Notes under the pieces: model-generated
What the model was told of the DNA's origin: nothing
The model's database searches: none
Seen by the model: the letters and a program-made list of their open reading frames with translations, nothing else
Program-made: the position numbers and the translations under genes
Assembly: GCA_964599375.1 (NCBI GenBank)
Contig: CAZREW010000011.1
Span: 1-64,000, forward strand
Reading direction: 5' to 3'
Length of the DNA stretch: 64,000 nt
Source of the DNA: JAUWCL01 sp964599375
GTDB taxonomy: Bacteria > Krumholzibacteriota > Krumholzibacteriia > Krumholzibacteriales > Krumholzibacteriaceae
Part shown: in pieces, positions 44,554-53,426 of the stretch
How the letters are laid out: every line of letters begins with the position of its first letter
Position numbering within the stretch: the first letter of the stretch is position 1

Positions 44554-46758
44554 ATGGCCCGCATGCATTCCAGTATCCACCGGTCGATCCTGTCAGCCGC
44601 TGTTCTTGCCGTCCTCACTACGTCGGTCTACGCCGGCGGCGAGACGCGGGAAAGGCCCAGGGTAGGCATCGCCTTCAGCGGAGGCGGCGCCAAGGGCCTC
44701 GCCCACATAGGCGTCCTCAAGGTCTTAGAGGAGGAGGGCCTCCAGGCCGAGATAATAACTGGGACTAGTATGGGCTCGATCATCGGCGGGCTTTACGCGG
44801 CGGGGTACTCTCCCGCCTTCCTCGAAAGGATGGCCCTGAGTGTGGACTGGTTTGACATGTTCCGCGAAACGGTCGACAGGAGATATCTCTCGATACCGCA
44901 GAAGATGTTCAGGGACCGGTACCTGGTGGCCTTACCCGTCTACGGTGGCCGTGTCCAGCTCCCCTCAGGCCTGATCAAGGGCCAGAAGATCCACAGGCTC
45001 TTCTACGAGCTGACCTGGCCCGTTATCGAGATAGACGATTTCAGTGAATTCCCGCGCGACTTCCGCTGCGTGGCCACCGACATAGCCACCGGTAAGCCTT
45101 TCGTGATCGACAGCGGCACACTCGCCGACGCGATGAGGGCGAGCATGGCTATTCCGACGGCTTTCGCCCCGGTCGACATGGACGGCCGGCTGCTCGTAGA
45201 CGGGGGGCTGGTGAGAAACCTGCCGTCCCTCGACGCCGAGGAGCTGGGCGCCGACATCGTCATCTGCATCGACGTCTCGAGCGACCTCGTCGGAGTGGAC
45301 AGCCTCAGAAGCCTGCTCGAGATCACCGACCAGACGATCAACATCCTGATGAGATCGACGATGGACGTGCAAAGAAGCCATTGCGACCTTTACATCAAAC
45401 CGGAACTCGGCACGACCGGCACCCTGGATTTCGGCGACATCCCCTACATCATCGGGCAGGGAGAGAAAGCGGCCAGGGAGCATATAGAACAGATACGCGC
45501 GATCGTCGAGGAGACGGGAGGCTTCCGCGATCCACCGGCGCAGATGGAAGAGACACCGGTGACCTCGATCGAGATAACGGGGATCAGGCTCGACGGGCTC
45601 TCCGGCATGCCTTCCAGCCTCGTGTCGTCACTGCTGGGGATAAAGCCACCCGCATCAGTGACCGCGGCCGGAATGGACGAGGCTCTGCAGAGGCTTTACA
45701 GCACCGGTGATTTCTCGAGGATCTCCTACAGGTTCGAGGGCGAAGACGGGGCAAAGACGCTGGTCCTCGATATAGAGGAAGAGATGCCCGACTATATCGG
45801 CATCGGAGTAAGGTACGATACACGCTGGTCGTTCTCGGCCCTGCTCGGCGCCCACATGAGAAACCTCATCGGCCACGGCTCCATCCTCGACTTCGACATG
45901 GTGGTCGGCAGCCGGGTAAACCTCCTCGGAACGTACACCATCGACGCCGGGCTTGGAAGATATCTGATGCCAGGAGTCGCCGGCAACTATGTCGACGACT
46001 ACATAGAGACATACGTTGACGGGGAAAGGATTAGCAGATTGGGGGTCAGGGCCGGCAGGGTGGCCCTCCTCGTGGAAAGCGGCCTCGGGCATCTATTCCA
46101 GTGCGCCCTCACGGGCGGCGGGGAGTGGTACAGCATCAGGCCCGACATCGCGCCCGCCGGTATCGAGACCGAGGCGGGCGGTCTATTCTTCGCGGGCGGG
46201 GATATCTGGATCGACACTCTCGACCGTTCCTGGATGCCGCGAAGGGGGATCAAGCTGAGGGCTTCGGGCCAGTACTTCCCTGATATCTCCGTGAACGAGG
46301 GCTCCTACGGAAGGGCGCACGCCCAGCTGGTCGCGGCGGTTCCCGTTCACAGCCGGGTAACCGTGCGGGGCTCCTTTCTCTGCGGGATCACCGGCGGGGG
46401 AACACGCCTTCCACATCACAGGTACTGTCTCGGCGGGATCATGTCGTGGTTCGATTATTACGGCGAGCGGGACGTCTCTTTCTTCGGGTACGAGCCGTTC
46501 GAGTTCACGGGCGCCGATGCTTACCTCGCCGGAGCCGACCTGCAGGTGGAGATAACGGGGAGATGGCTGGTCGCCGGCCATTTCAACGCCGGCGCGGCGG
46601 TGGAAGAGAGGGCCGGTCTGTTCAGGAAGGGGAATACATTGACCGGATGGGCCGGGACCGTCGCTTACGACACGCCGATCGGGCCCGCAGAGCTGACCCT
46701 CTCCGGCAGCGAAGAACGCGGCATCTCGCTGTGGTTCGGCCTCGGATACCGGTTCTGA
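44554..46758 (+). CDS. Patatin-like phospholipase with Omp85-type barrel (PlpD-like)
   Basis: This predicted outer-membrane protein carries a lipid-acyl-hydrolase domain, as in PlpD-type (type Vd) autotransporters. From ATG 44554 (734 aa) it has a signal peptide (about 1-28). The patatin domain follows, with oxyanion loop SGGGAKG (42-48), nucleophile S72 in GTSMG and catalytic D216 in DGG. A POTRA-like segment lies at about 330-415 (SIEITGIRLDGLSGMPSSLVSSLLG). A C-terminal barrel ends in WFGLGYRF with a terminal Phe. A TTG at 44527 and an ATG at 44563 are other possible starts, and no clear ribosome-binding site decides. It closes the export operon about 50 bases after the short permease gene. 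Confidence 0.85.
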   Translation: MARMHSSIHRSILSAAVLAVLTTSVYAGGETRERPRVGIAFSGGGAKGLAHIGVLKVLEEEGLQAEIITGTSMGSIIGGLYAAGYSPAFLERMALSVDWFDMFRETVDRRYLSIPQKMFRDRYLVALPVYGGRVQLPSGLIKGQKIHRLFYELTWPVIEIDDFSEFPRDFRCVATDIATGKPFVIDSGTLADAMRASMAIPTAFAPVDMDGRLLVDGGLVRNLPSLDAEELGADIVICIDVSSDLVGVDSLRSLLEITDQTINILMRSTMDVQRSHCDLYIKPELGTTGTLDFGDIPYIIGQGEKAAREHIEQIRAIVEETGGFRDPPAQMEETPVTSIEITGIRLDGLSGMPSSLVSSLLGIKPPASVTAAGMDEALQRLYSTGDFSRISYRFEGEDGAKTLVLDIEEEMPDYIGIGVRYDTRWSFSALLGAHMRNLIGHGSILDFDMVVGSRVNLLGTYTIDAGLGRYLMPGVAGNYVDDYIETYVDGERISRLGVRAGRVALLVESGLGHLFQCALTGGGEWYSIRPDIAPAGIETEAGGLFFAGGDIWIDTLDRSWMPRRGIKLRASGQYFPDISVNEGSYGRAHAQLVAAVPVHSRVTVRGSFLCGITGGGTRLPHHRYCLGGIMSWFDYYGERDVSFFGYEPFEFTGADAYLAGADLQVEITGRWLVAGHFNAGAAVEERAGLFRKGNTLTGWAGTVAYDTPIGPAELTLSGSEERGISLWFGLGYRF

Positions 46759-46825
46759 CACCCGGGCTTTCAGATCCCGTACCAGATCAGGTAGAACATC
46801 TCGATTATGATATCCTTCAGCATGA

Positions 46826-47215
46826 TCATGATTCCCCCCTCGCATCCCCACCTGCAGCCCGCTCATTGAACATGTCCTTGACCTCGATGTTCATCAGCAC
46901 CCAGATAGTGTAGATTCCGAGGATCGTCCCGAAAGGGATGATCAGCAGGTTGATGAACCCCACGACGAGAAGCGTGATCCTCGCCCACTGCCTGTATTTA
47001 AGGACTCCGATACCGCCTATGAGCCCCGGCAGGCAGGGAACGAAGAGGCAGAAGCTTACCGACAGGCCTACTATCGACGTTATCGCCATCGCCTCAGGAT
47101 CACCTGATATCATCCCGGCTCCGGCGACCACGGTGAATATGAGTATCGCGCTGAGGATCCCGAGCGCGCCCCACGCTATATGCAGTACGCCCAGTACCGT
47201 TATATGCTGCTCCAT
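46826..47215 (-). CDS. Small integral membrane protein, unknown
   Basis: This 129-residue protein has four hydrophobic segments (about 5-30, 42-58, 60-72 and 79-107). The phrases LGVLHIAWGALGILSAILIF and GVLKYRQWARITLLVVGFINLLIIPFGTILGIYTIWVLM are typical of small uncharacterised membrane proteins of the DUF4064-like kind. It has no catalytic motif. It lies 38 bases downstream of the neighbouring small exported protein and is convergent with the patatin-barrel gene. Confidence 0.6.
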   Translation of the reverse strand: MEQHITVLGVLHIAWGALGILSAILIFTVVAGAGMISGDPEAMAITSIVGLSVSFCLFVPCLPGLIGGIGVLKYRQWARITLLVVGFINLLIIPFGTILGIYTIWVLMNIEVKDMFNERAAGGDARGES

Positions 47216-47253
47216 CTTTTCCCCACTCCTTTCGGCTGTCCGCCTTACTGCGC

Positions 47254-47820
47254 TCAGAAATCCTCCAGATCTCCGAGCTCGGGGATCGATCTTCTCAGTT
47301 TCCTGTGCGTCTTTTTGAGATCGTCGGCGATATCCTCTACCTTCTCAGCCTTCTTCTCGAGCTTGTCCGCCATCTTCTCAAGGTCCTCTGAATTTATCTC
47401 TATCTCTTTTTCCATGTCGTCGGAGTCGTACTCGTCAAGAAGGAGCTTCGCGACGCACGCCACAGCGCTCACGCCGAGCTTCGCCCCTTCCAGACCTACC
47501 GCGGCTCCATCCCTGGCCAGTTCCTTTGCCATTTCCACTATATTCTCATAATCCCTGTAGTAGCGCTTGAGCAATCTTTTCTGCTCCCTGTCAGTACTGA
47601 CCTTCCGTCCGTCCACGTAGAGCTCGTAATCCTCCGTGATCTCGACGGTCCAGCCCTCGTCCTCGTGCTCGATGACGAGTGTGCCTTCCTCGAAATCGAT
47701 GGTCTTATTGTCGAACGTCCAGTCGCCGTCGTGCCTGCATGCCTTGCGAGCATTGGCCCCCGAGGCCAGGGCCGCGGAAAGGACCAGCGCCAGTACGATC
47801 ACGGTCGATCTGAGCTTCAT
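47254..47820 (-). CDS. Exported YggN/DUF2884-like protein
   Basis: The 188 residues begin with a signal peptide (about 1-24, LVLSAALASGANA). A short beta region follows (KTIDFEEGTLVIEHEDEGWTVEITEDYELYVDGRKV), then a helical C-terminal half. The LVIE...ELYVDGRKVS...QKRLLKRYY pattern resembles YggN/DUF2884 proteins, whose function is unknown. The C terminus is strongly charged and coiled-coil-prone (about 130-175, DLEKMADKLEKKAEKVEDIADDL). GGAGG precedes the ATG. Confidence 0.6.
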   Translation of the reverse strand: MKLRSTVIVLALVLSAALASGANARKACRHDGDWTFDNKTIDFEEGTLVIEHEDEGWTVEITEDYELYVDGRKVSTDREQKRLLKRYYRDYENIVEMAKELARDGAAVGLEGAKLGVSAVACVAKLLLDEYDSDDMEKEIEINSEDLEKMADKLEKKAEKVEDIADDLKKTHRKLRRSIPELGDLEDF

Positions 47821-48178
47821 CAGGGAACCTCCGTAGATTATCGAAACGCCGCACCCGTATTGTGGTACGTAACGCGCGTCTGTTTGTTGCAGCCTCTTTC
47901 TCGTCCATGATATGTGTACCTGCGTGGACAGCCTGGCTCCCGATGTGTACCCTCAGGTTCACTCACGGGCAGGCATTGAAGAGGAACCATCACGCACCAT
48001 ACATATAACCCACTTATATTACGGCAGTTACAAATATAGATGAGCGGCCGTGCAAATCGGCATCTCTCCTGCAATATTCCAGTCACATGAAGGTGTTTAT
48101 AAATATCACAGATCAGGCATTGAGATGTAAATCAGGCAGACCGGGAATATTTGATTCACCCATGGGAAGGAGAAGAGG
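47821..48178. other. Divergent intergenic region (358 bases)
   Basis: This region must hold the promoters of the YggN-like gene (minus) and the lipoprotein gene (plus). It is more AT-rich than its surroundings, especially 47998-48130. I see only weak promoter-like pairs, for example TTGAAG (47976-47981) with TACATA (48000-48005). No hairpin, tRNA or reading frame convinces. Confidence 0.5.
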
Positions 48179-49336
48179 ATGAAGAGATCTCTCACATTTT
48201 CGACGATCCTCGTCTTCGCGTTGCTCGCGGCCGGATGCGGATCGGTCAGTGACGACACCGCGTCGCCGGTGAACACTGAAGACATACAGCTTCAGGTCGT
48301 CGACCTCGATTCGCCGACGGGCGGGCTCACCGAGACTGACGAAAAGCCGCTCTTCGGCGAGCCGGAGGCTTTCATGGCTGTCGAGCAGGGAGAGGGCGAA
48401 GAGTGCGAATACCAGGATCCTCTCCTCGACGAGGAGCATGTCCGCGAGATGGAGCGCAGGCACGGCGTAAGGATCTACCGGTTCCGCGCCCTCTGGGGCA
48501 AGATGGCAGACGCCGTGGACGATCTGGCCGTGGCGGACTGCTGCGGCGTTGACTGGTCTGGAGGCATGAAGCTCGAGGGCGGCGTGATCGTGATCGAGCG
48601 TGTCATCAGGTTTGAGCCGAATGACGAGATAAACCGCACGGGGCCTAACACCATCAGGTGGAAATCAAAGACCTGCTCCCACGTCGACGGCATCCAGGTC
48701 CGTCTGATAGTCCCGCCGGCGGCGGCGCGTGATTCGACCGTTGTGGTCGAGGCGGCTACTGACGCAGTAAGGCCTGAGCCGAAGCTGACGATAGTGGCCG
48801 GCCCGTACGAGCGTACATTCACACTCGACGAACTTGCTGCGATGAGGGTGATCCAGCCGGTCGACAGGTGCAACGACTACATGGCTGTAGCGAGCCATCG
48901 CATCCTTCCCGGCTGCCCGAGCGGATATCTCCTCGGCAGCTGGAACAGAGCGAGTCAGCCCGATACCCTCTACAACGAGGAGACGGGCAAGATCCGCGGC
49001 GTGGTCCTCGGACACTTCAAGGGGATCTGGGTCAGCGAGAGAGGCTGGGCCGTCGGCCACGTAAGGGGCTTCTACGGCGTGAACAGCAATCTCGAGCGAA
49101 AGTTCTTCGGCAAGTACATCAACCCGAAGGGCGAGTTCATGGGTATCATCGCAGGCGACTGGGATGTATACCCGACCCTCGCCGCCAGTCCAGCGGGCGA
49201 GATGGGATCGTTCGAGGGCCTCTGGTACGGCCGCAATCACGGAATCAAGGGACGCCTGAAGGGAGATTGGGTCACCTCTGCGGGCCAGGGATACTTCAAG
49301 GGTATCTGGGATATGCTTTGCAATGAGAGGATGTGA
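48179..49336 (+). CDS. Lipoprotein with repeated G-x-W/F-x-G motifs, unknown
   Basis: The 385-residue protein has a clear lipobox (LLAAGC, lipidated C20), so it is membrane anchored and faces the periplasm or surface. After a variable stretch and a beta-rich domain, the last 140 residues contain a loose repeat. Short strands of the form GHFKGIWV, GHVRGFYG, GSFEGLWYG, GRLKGDWV and GYFKGIW recur every 15 to 45 residues. This pattern resembles short beta repeats in some outer-membrane-associated proteins, but I know no family for it. AAGGAG precedes the ATG, and a terminator follows. No enzyme motif is seen. Confidence 0.6.
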   Translation: MKRSLTFSTILVFALLAAGCGSVSDDTASPVNTEDIQLQVVDLDSPTGGLTETDEKPLFGEPEAFMAVEQGEGEECEYQDPLLDEEHVREMERRHGVRIYRFRALWGKMADAVDDLAVADCCGVDWSGGMKLEGGVIVIERVIRFEPNDEINRTGPNTIRWKSKTCSHVDGIQVRLIVPPAAARDSTVVVEAATDAVRPEPKLTIVAGPYERTFTLDELAAMRVIQPVDRCNDYMAVASHRILPGCPSGYLLGSWNRASQPDTLYNEETGKIRGVVLGHFKGIWVSERGWAVGHVRGFYGVNSNLERKFFGKYINPKGEFMGIIAGDWDVYPTLAASPAGEMGSFEGLWYGRNHGIKGRLKGDWVTSAGQGYFKGIWDMLCNERM

Positions 49337-49353
49337 CATCCACCTCTTGCGCG

Positions 49354-49388
49354 GGGGGAGAGCCTGGCGGGGCGCTCCCCCTATTTTT
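49354..49388 (+). terminator. Terminator of the repeat lipoprotein gene
   Basis: GGGGGAG (49354-49360) pairs with CTCCCCC (49375-49381) and is followed by TATTTTTAT. The hairpin starts about 20 bases after the stop codon. Confidence 0.75.
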
Positions 49389-49458
49389 ATGTCCGGGCGG
49401 GCACCGACCCGGCCGGGTTCACGCCTGGACCCAGCCTGGGCCGCGCCCGCCTTCGACC

Positions 49459-50277
49459 TTATATCAGGCCGTTCGCCAGAGGGGCCACTCCCTCCCTCGT
49501 GAACGACCGCGACGTCACCCTGACTATCTCCCCATGTATAATGCTGTTTCCCGCCACTATGTTTCCTGACGACAGATATCCGCCGCCGCCGAAGAAATCG
49601 CTTACGACCCCTCCCGCCTCCTCTATCATCAGCGCCCCGGCCGCCATGTCCCACGGCTTGAGGCAGAGCTCCCAGAATCCTTCGAGCCTGCCGGCGGCCA
49701 GGTGGGCCAGGTCGAGGACAGCCGCGCCCGCGCGCCTTACGCCTCTACACCTGAGAAAAAGCTCCCTGAACGTCGCGAGGTAGGGATCGAGGTACCCGTA
49801 GTTGCGGAATGGAAAACCGGTCCCGAGAAGAGAGCTCGCGAGACTCCGCTCCGGGGAGATCGTCAGCCTCCGGCCGCCCAGAAAGGCGCCGGAGCCCCTC
49901 GCCGCGGTGAACAGCTCGTCCCTGAGGGGGTCGTACGTCGCCCCGATGACGGGCTTTCTCTCCTCGATAAGCGCGACGCTCACGCCGACCTGTGGATACC
50001 CGTGTATGAAGTTTGTCGTCCCGTCGAGCGGATCGATCACCCAGAAGAGCCTCTCGCCGGCCCTGCCCCCTCCCTCTTCTCCCATCACGGGGATATCGGG
50101 AAACGCTGCGGTCAGCATCGAGACGATCAGTCCCTCGCTCGCCAGATCCGTCGCCGTCACAAAGTCGTTACGTTCCTTCTCCACGATCTCGAGGCCGTCC
50201 CTCTCGCCGAACCTCTCCTTCACCAGGCTCCCGGCGGCCAGCACAGCCTTTGAGGCTACATCGATCCTCTCGTCCAT
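49459..50277 (-). CDS. suhB: Inositol-1-monophosphatase family protein
   Basis: This Mg2+-dependent phosphatase hydrolyses inositol monophosphate to free myo-inositol. The 272 residues carry the metal-site motifs: GEEGGG (E67, E68), DPLDGTTNF (D82, D85) and the C-terminal KPWDMAAG (D210). Family relatives also act on other sugar phosphates. Because the inositol-3-phosphate synthase gene is just across the intergenic region, the inositol substrate is the simplest reading. The gene starts 1 base after the LysR stop, so both lie on one transcript. Confidence 0.88.
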   Translation of the reverse strand: MDERIDVASKAVLAAGSLVKERFGERDGLEIVEKERNDFVTATDLASEGLIVSMLTAAFPDIPVMGEEGGGRAGERLFWVIDPLDGTTNFIHGYPQVGVSVALIEERKPVIGATYDPLRDELFTAARGSGAFLGGRRLTISPERSLASSLLGTGFPFRNYGYLDPYLATFRELFLRCRGVRRAGAAVLDLAHLAAGRLEGFWELCLKPWDMAAGALMIEEAGGVVSDFFGGGGYLSSGNIVAGNSIIHGEIVRVTSRSFTREGVAPLANGLI

Positions 50278-50278
50278 C

Positions 50279-51196
50279 TCAGTCCCTTTCCTCTATCCCG
50301 GGCAGGCCTGTCCCGAGTTCGTCTCTCATCACGCCGAGAAACGCCCTCGCGGCAGCGCTCAGGCGCCTTTTCTCCGGGATCATCAGTCCTATCGACCTCT
50401 CGATCCTCAATCCCCTGACCCTGGCTCGCGCCAGGTCTCCGCGTTCCATCTCACCCCTGACCGTCTCGTACGGAAGTATCGAGAGACCGAGGCCGGAGGA
50501 GACGAGATTCTTTATCGCCTCCTGGCTGTCAATCTCCATTTCGACTTCGACCGTTACGCCCATCCTCAGCAGAGCCGCCTCGATCATCCGCCTTGTAACC
50601 GATTCCCTGTGAAACGAGATGAACGGATACGAGGCGAACGTTCCGATGTTCACTCCTCGTTTCGCCGCGGCAGGGTGCCCACGCGGGGCTATGGGGACGA
50701 GCTTCTCCCTGAATATCTCGGTCTCGGTCATTCCTGACCGCTTCTCCCCGGACATCGTCCCGACAACGAGGTCGAGCCTGCCGTCGAGCATCCTCCCGAT
50801 GAGGGGCATCGTGGATGAGACTTCGACCCTGAGCTCTATGCCTGGATACATGCTCCTGAAGGATGAATAGACCGCTGGAAGAATGTATATGCTTGCCGCG
50901 TCGATAGTGCCTATCGACACCTCTCCGCTGGCGAGCCCCGCGATCCCCGAGAACTCCCCCTCCATCTCCTTCTCGAGCGCAGAGATCCTCCTCGCGTACT
51001 CGAGCGCTTTCCTGCCCGCCGGGGTGAACCTGATCTCCCTCCCCACGACATCGAAAAGAGCGGTCCCCAGGTCCTCCTGGAGCTTTTTGAGCTGGATGCT
51101 GACCGCGGGCTGGGTGACGAAATTCTCCCTCGCCGCGGAGGTCATGCTTCCCGTCTCATCGACGCTGATCAGGTATTTCAAGGCTCTCATATCCAT
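50279..51196 (-). CDS. LysR-family transcriptional regulator
   Basis: This is a DNA-binding regulator with a co-inducer domain. The 305 residues begin with the winged helix-turn-helix (about 1-60, MTSAARENFVTQPAVSIQLKKLQEDLG). A linker helix and the periplasmic-binding-protein-like effector domain follow (about 90-300, SIGTIDAASIYILPAVY). It is divergent from the inositol-3-phosphate synthase gene and co-directional with suhB. A control role over inositol synthesis is likely but inferred. Its promoter overlaps a palindrome. Confidence 0.9.
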   Translation of the reverse strand: MDMRALKYLISVDETGSMTSAARENFVTQPAVSIQLKKLQEDLGTALFDVVGREIRFTPAGRKALEYARRISALEKEMEGEFSGIAGLASGEVSIGTIDAASIYILPAVYSSFRSMYPGIELRVEVSSTMPLIGRMLDGRLDLVVGTMSGEKRSGMTETEIFREKLVPIAPRGHPAAAKRGVNIGTFASYPFISFHRESVTRRMIEAALLRMGVTVEVEMEIDSQEAIKNLVSSGLGLSILPYETVRGEMERGDLARARVRGLRIERSIGLMIPEKRRLSAAARAFLGVMRDELGTGLPGIEERD

Positions 51197-51213
51197 AATA
51201 TTTATTTATCCTT

Positions 51214-51248
51214 TTTATTAGTATAATAAATTTGATTAATCCTGTCAA
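51214..51248 (-). promoter_or_regulatory. Promoter of lysR-suhB with overlapping palindromic operator candidate
   Basis: On the minus strand TTGACA (51248-51243) and TATACT (51225-51220) are 17 bases apart. A perfect inverted repeat, TTTATTA GTA TAATAAA (51214-51230), covers the -10 box. It also contains TATAAT on the plus strand (51222-51227), so a protein bound here could affect both directions. A LysR-type site is plausible for autoregulation. Confidence 0.7.
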
Positions 51249-51307
51249 GGGTGAGAGATTGGTCGGGAAGATTACAGCACGAGGTCTATCCGAGAGAAAG
51301 GACGATC

Positions 51308-52624
<1,317 letters not shown>

Positions 52625-52651
52625 GTCCGTGCTGAAATGTCAGATGAAGGG

Positions 52652-52678
52652 GCCTGCCGGCTGCGGCGGGCTCTTTTT
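52652..52678 (+). terminator. Terminator of the inositol-3-phosphate synthase gene
   Basis: GCCTGCCG (52652-52659) pairs with CGGCGGGC (52664-52671) around GCTG, with one G-T pair, and is followed by TCTTTTT. It ends at the stop codon of the convergent RCK-protein gene. Confidence 0.85.
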
Positions 52679-53364
52679 CATGATTGAACCTTGTCCTCTT
52701 CGACCGCCGCCACGATATTGTTGAGCGGACCGAAACAGACAAGCCTGTCGTCGGGGTGTATCGTCTCTCCTGCCTTCGGCGTCGGGATCATCCCGTGCCC
52801 CCTGCGAATCGCCAGCACCAGTACGTCGCTGCTCGTCAGACCCGACTCCGAGAGAGTCTTCCCGGCCAGGCTGTCGGATGCCCTGACGAGCACCTCCGCG
52901 ATCCCGTAGCCCCGCGCGAGACTCATTATCTGGTTGAAGGCGCCCATCGAGAAGTGCGTACTCCTCGACAGCCGCTTCATGATGAAGTTCTCCAGAAGCG
53001 AGTCGAGCCCTTTCGAGAGAGGGAACGCGAGAAGGGCGAGGCCGATGAGGCCTATGACGCCGAACTTCGCCAGCGCGTTGGTCACGTTCGACCCCTGCAG
53101 GGAGAGAAAGAGCATCGCTAGCGCGGTCACTATCCCCGCGTTTCCGAGGATCATCAGCGCCTTGAGCACCTTGCGCCTGCGCGGGTGGTTGACTATGTTC
53201 TCCGCTTCCGATGTTGTGAACCCGGTCCCGGTGAAGGCGGACAGCGCCTGAAACGCGGCGGTCTCCCTGTCAATCCCCGTCATGCGCAGCGCAATCGCCC
53301 CTACCTTCACTATCAGCGCCGATATAAGGATCACTACTATCAGGATGACCAGAGACATATCCAC
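52678..53364 (-). CDS. Membrane protein with C-terminal RCK_C (TrkA-C) domain
   Basis: The 228 residues have helices at about 4-26, 70-90 and 98-116, then a cytosolic part. From about 160 it resembles the RCK_C domain of K+ channel regulators (VRASDSLAGKTLSESGLTSSDVLVLAIRRGHGMIPTPKAGETIHPDDRLVCFG, given as a region). The SAFTGTGFTTSEAE stretch near residue 43 resembles a TrkH/KtrB filter loop, but a full channel is absent. It probably controls or assists ion flux. The nearby HtrA gene ends upstream, followed by a terminator. Confidence 0.75.
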   Translation of the reverse strand: MDMSLVILIVVILISALIVKVGAIALRMTGIDRETAAFQALSAFTGTGFTTSEAENIVNHPRRRKVLKALMILGNAGIVTALAMLFLSLQGSNVTNALAKFGVIGLIGLALLAFPLSKGLDSLLENFIMKRLSRSTHFSMGAFNQIMSLARGYGIAEVLVRASDSLAGKTLSESGLTSSDVLVLAIRRGHGMIPTPKAGETIHPDDRLVCFGPLNNIVAAVEEDKVQS

Positions 53365-53373
53365 GCCCTTTCA

Positions 53374-53402
53374 ACAAAAGGGCCGGGCACAGGCCCGGCC
53401 CT
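53374..53402 (-). terminator. Terminator of the HtrA gene
   Basis: On the minus strand the stem GGGCCGGGC/GCCCGGCCC (53401-53393 with 53388-53380) has a 4-base loop and leads into TTTTGTTG. It separates the HtrA gene from the RCK membrane protein, whose start codon is only about 10 bases further on. Confidence 0.8.
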
Positions 53403-53426
53403 GAACCGATAAGACCGCTGCGGAGG

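Noticed and set aside
45655..46866. Minus-strand frames across the patatin-barrel gene
   Set aside because: They are reverse-frame shadows of the barrel region; none has a signal or family motif.
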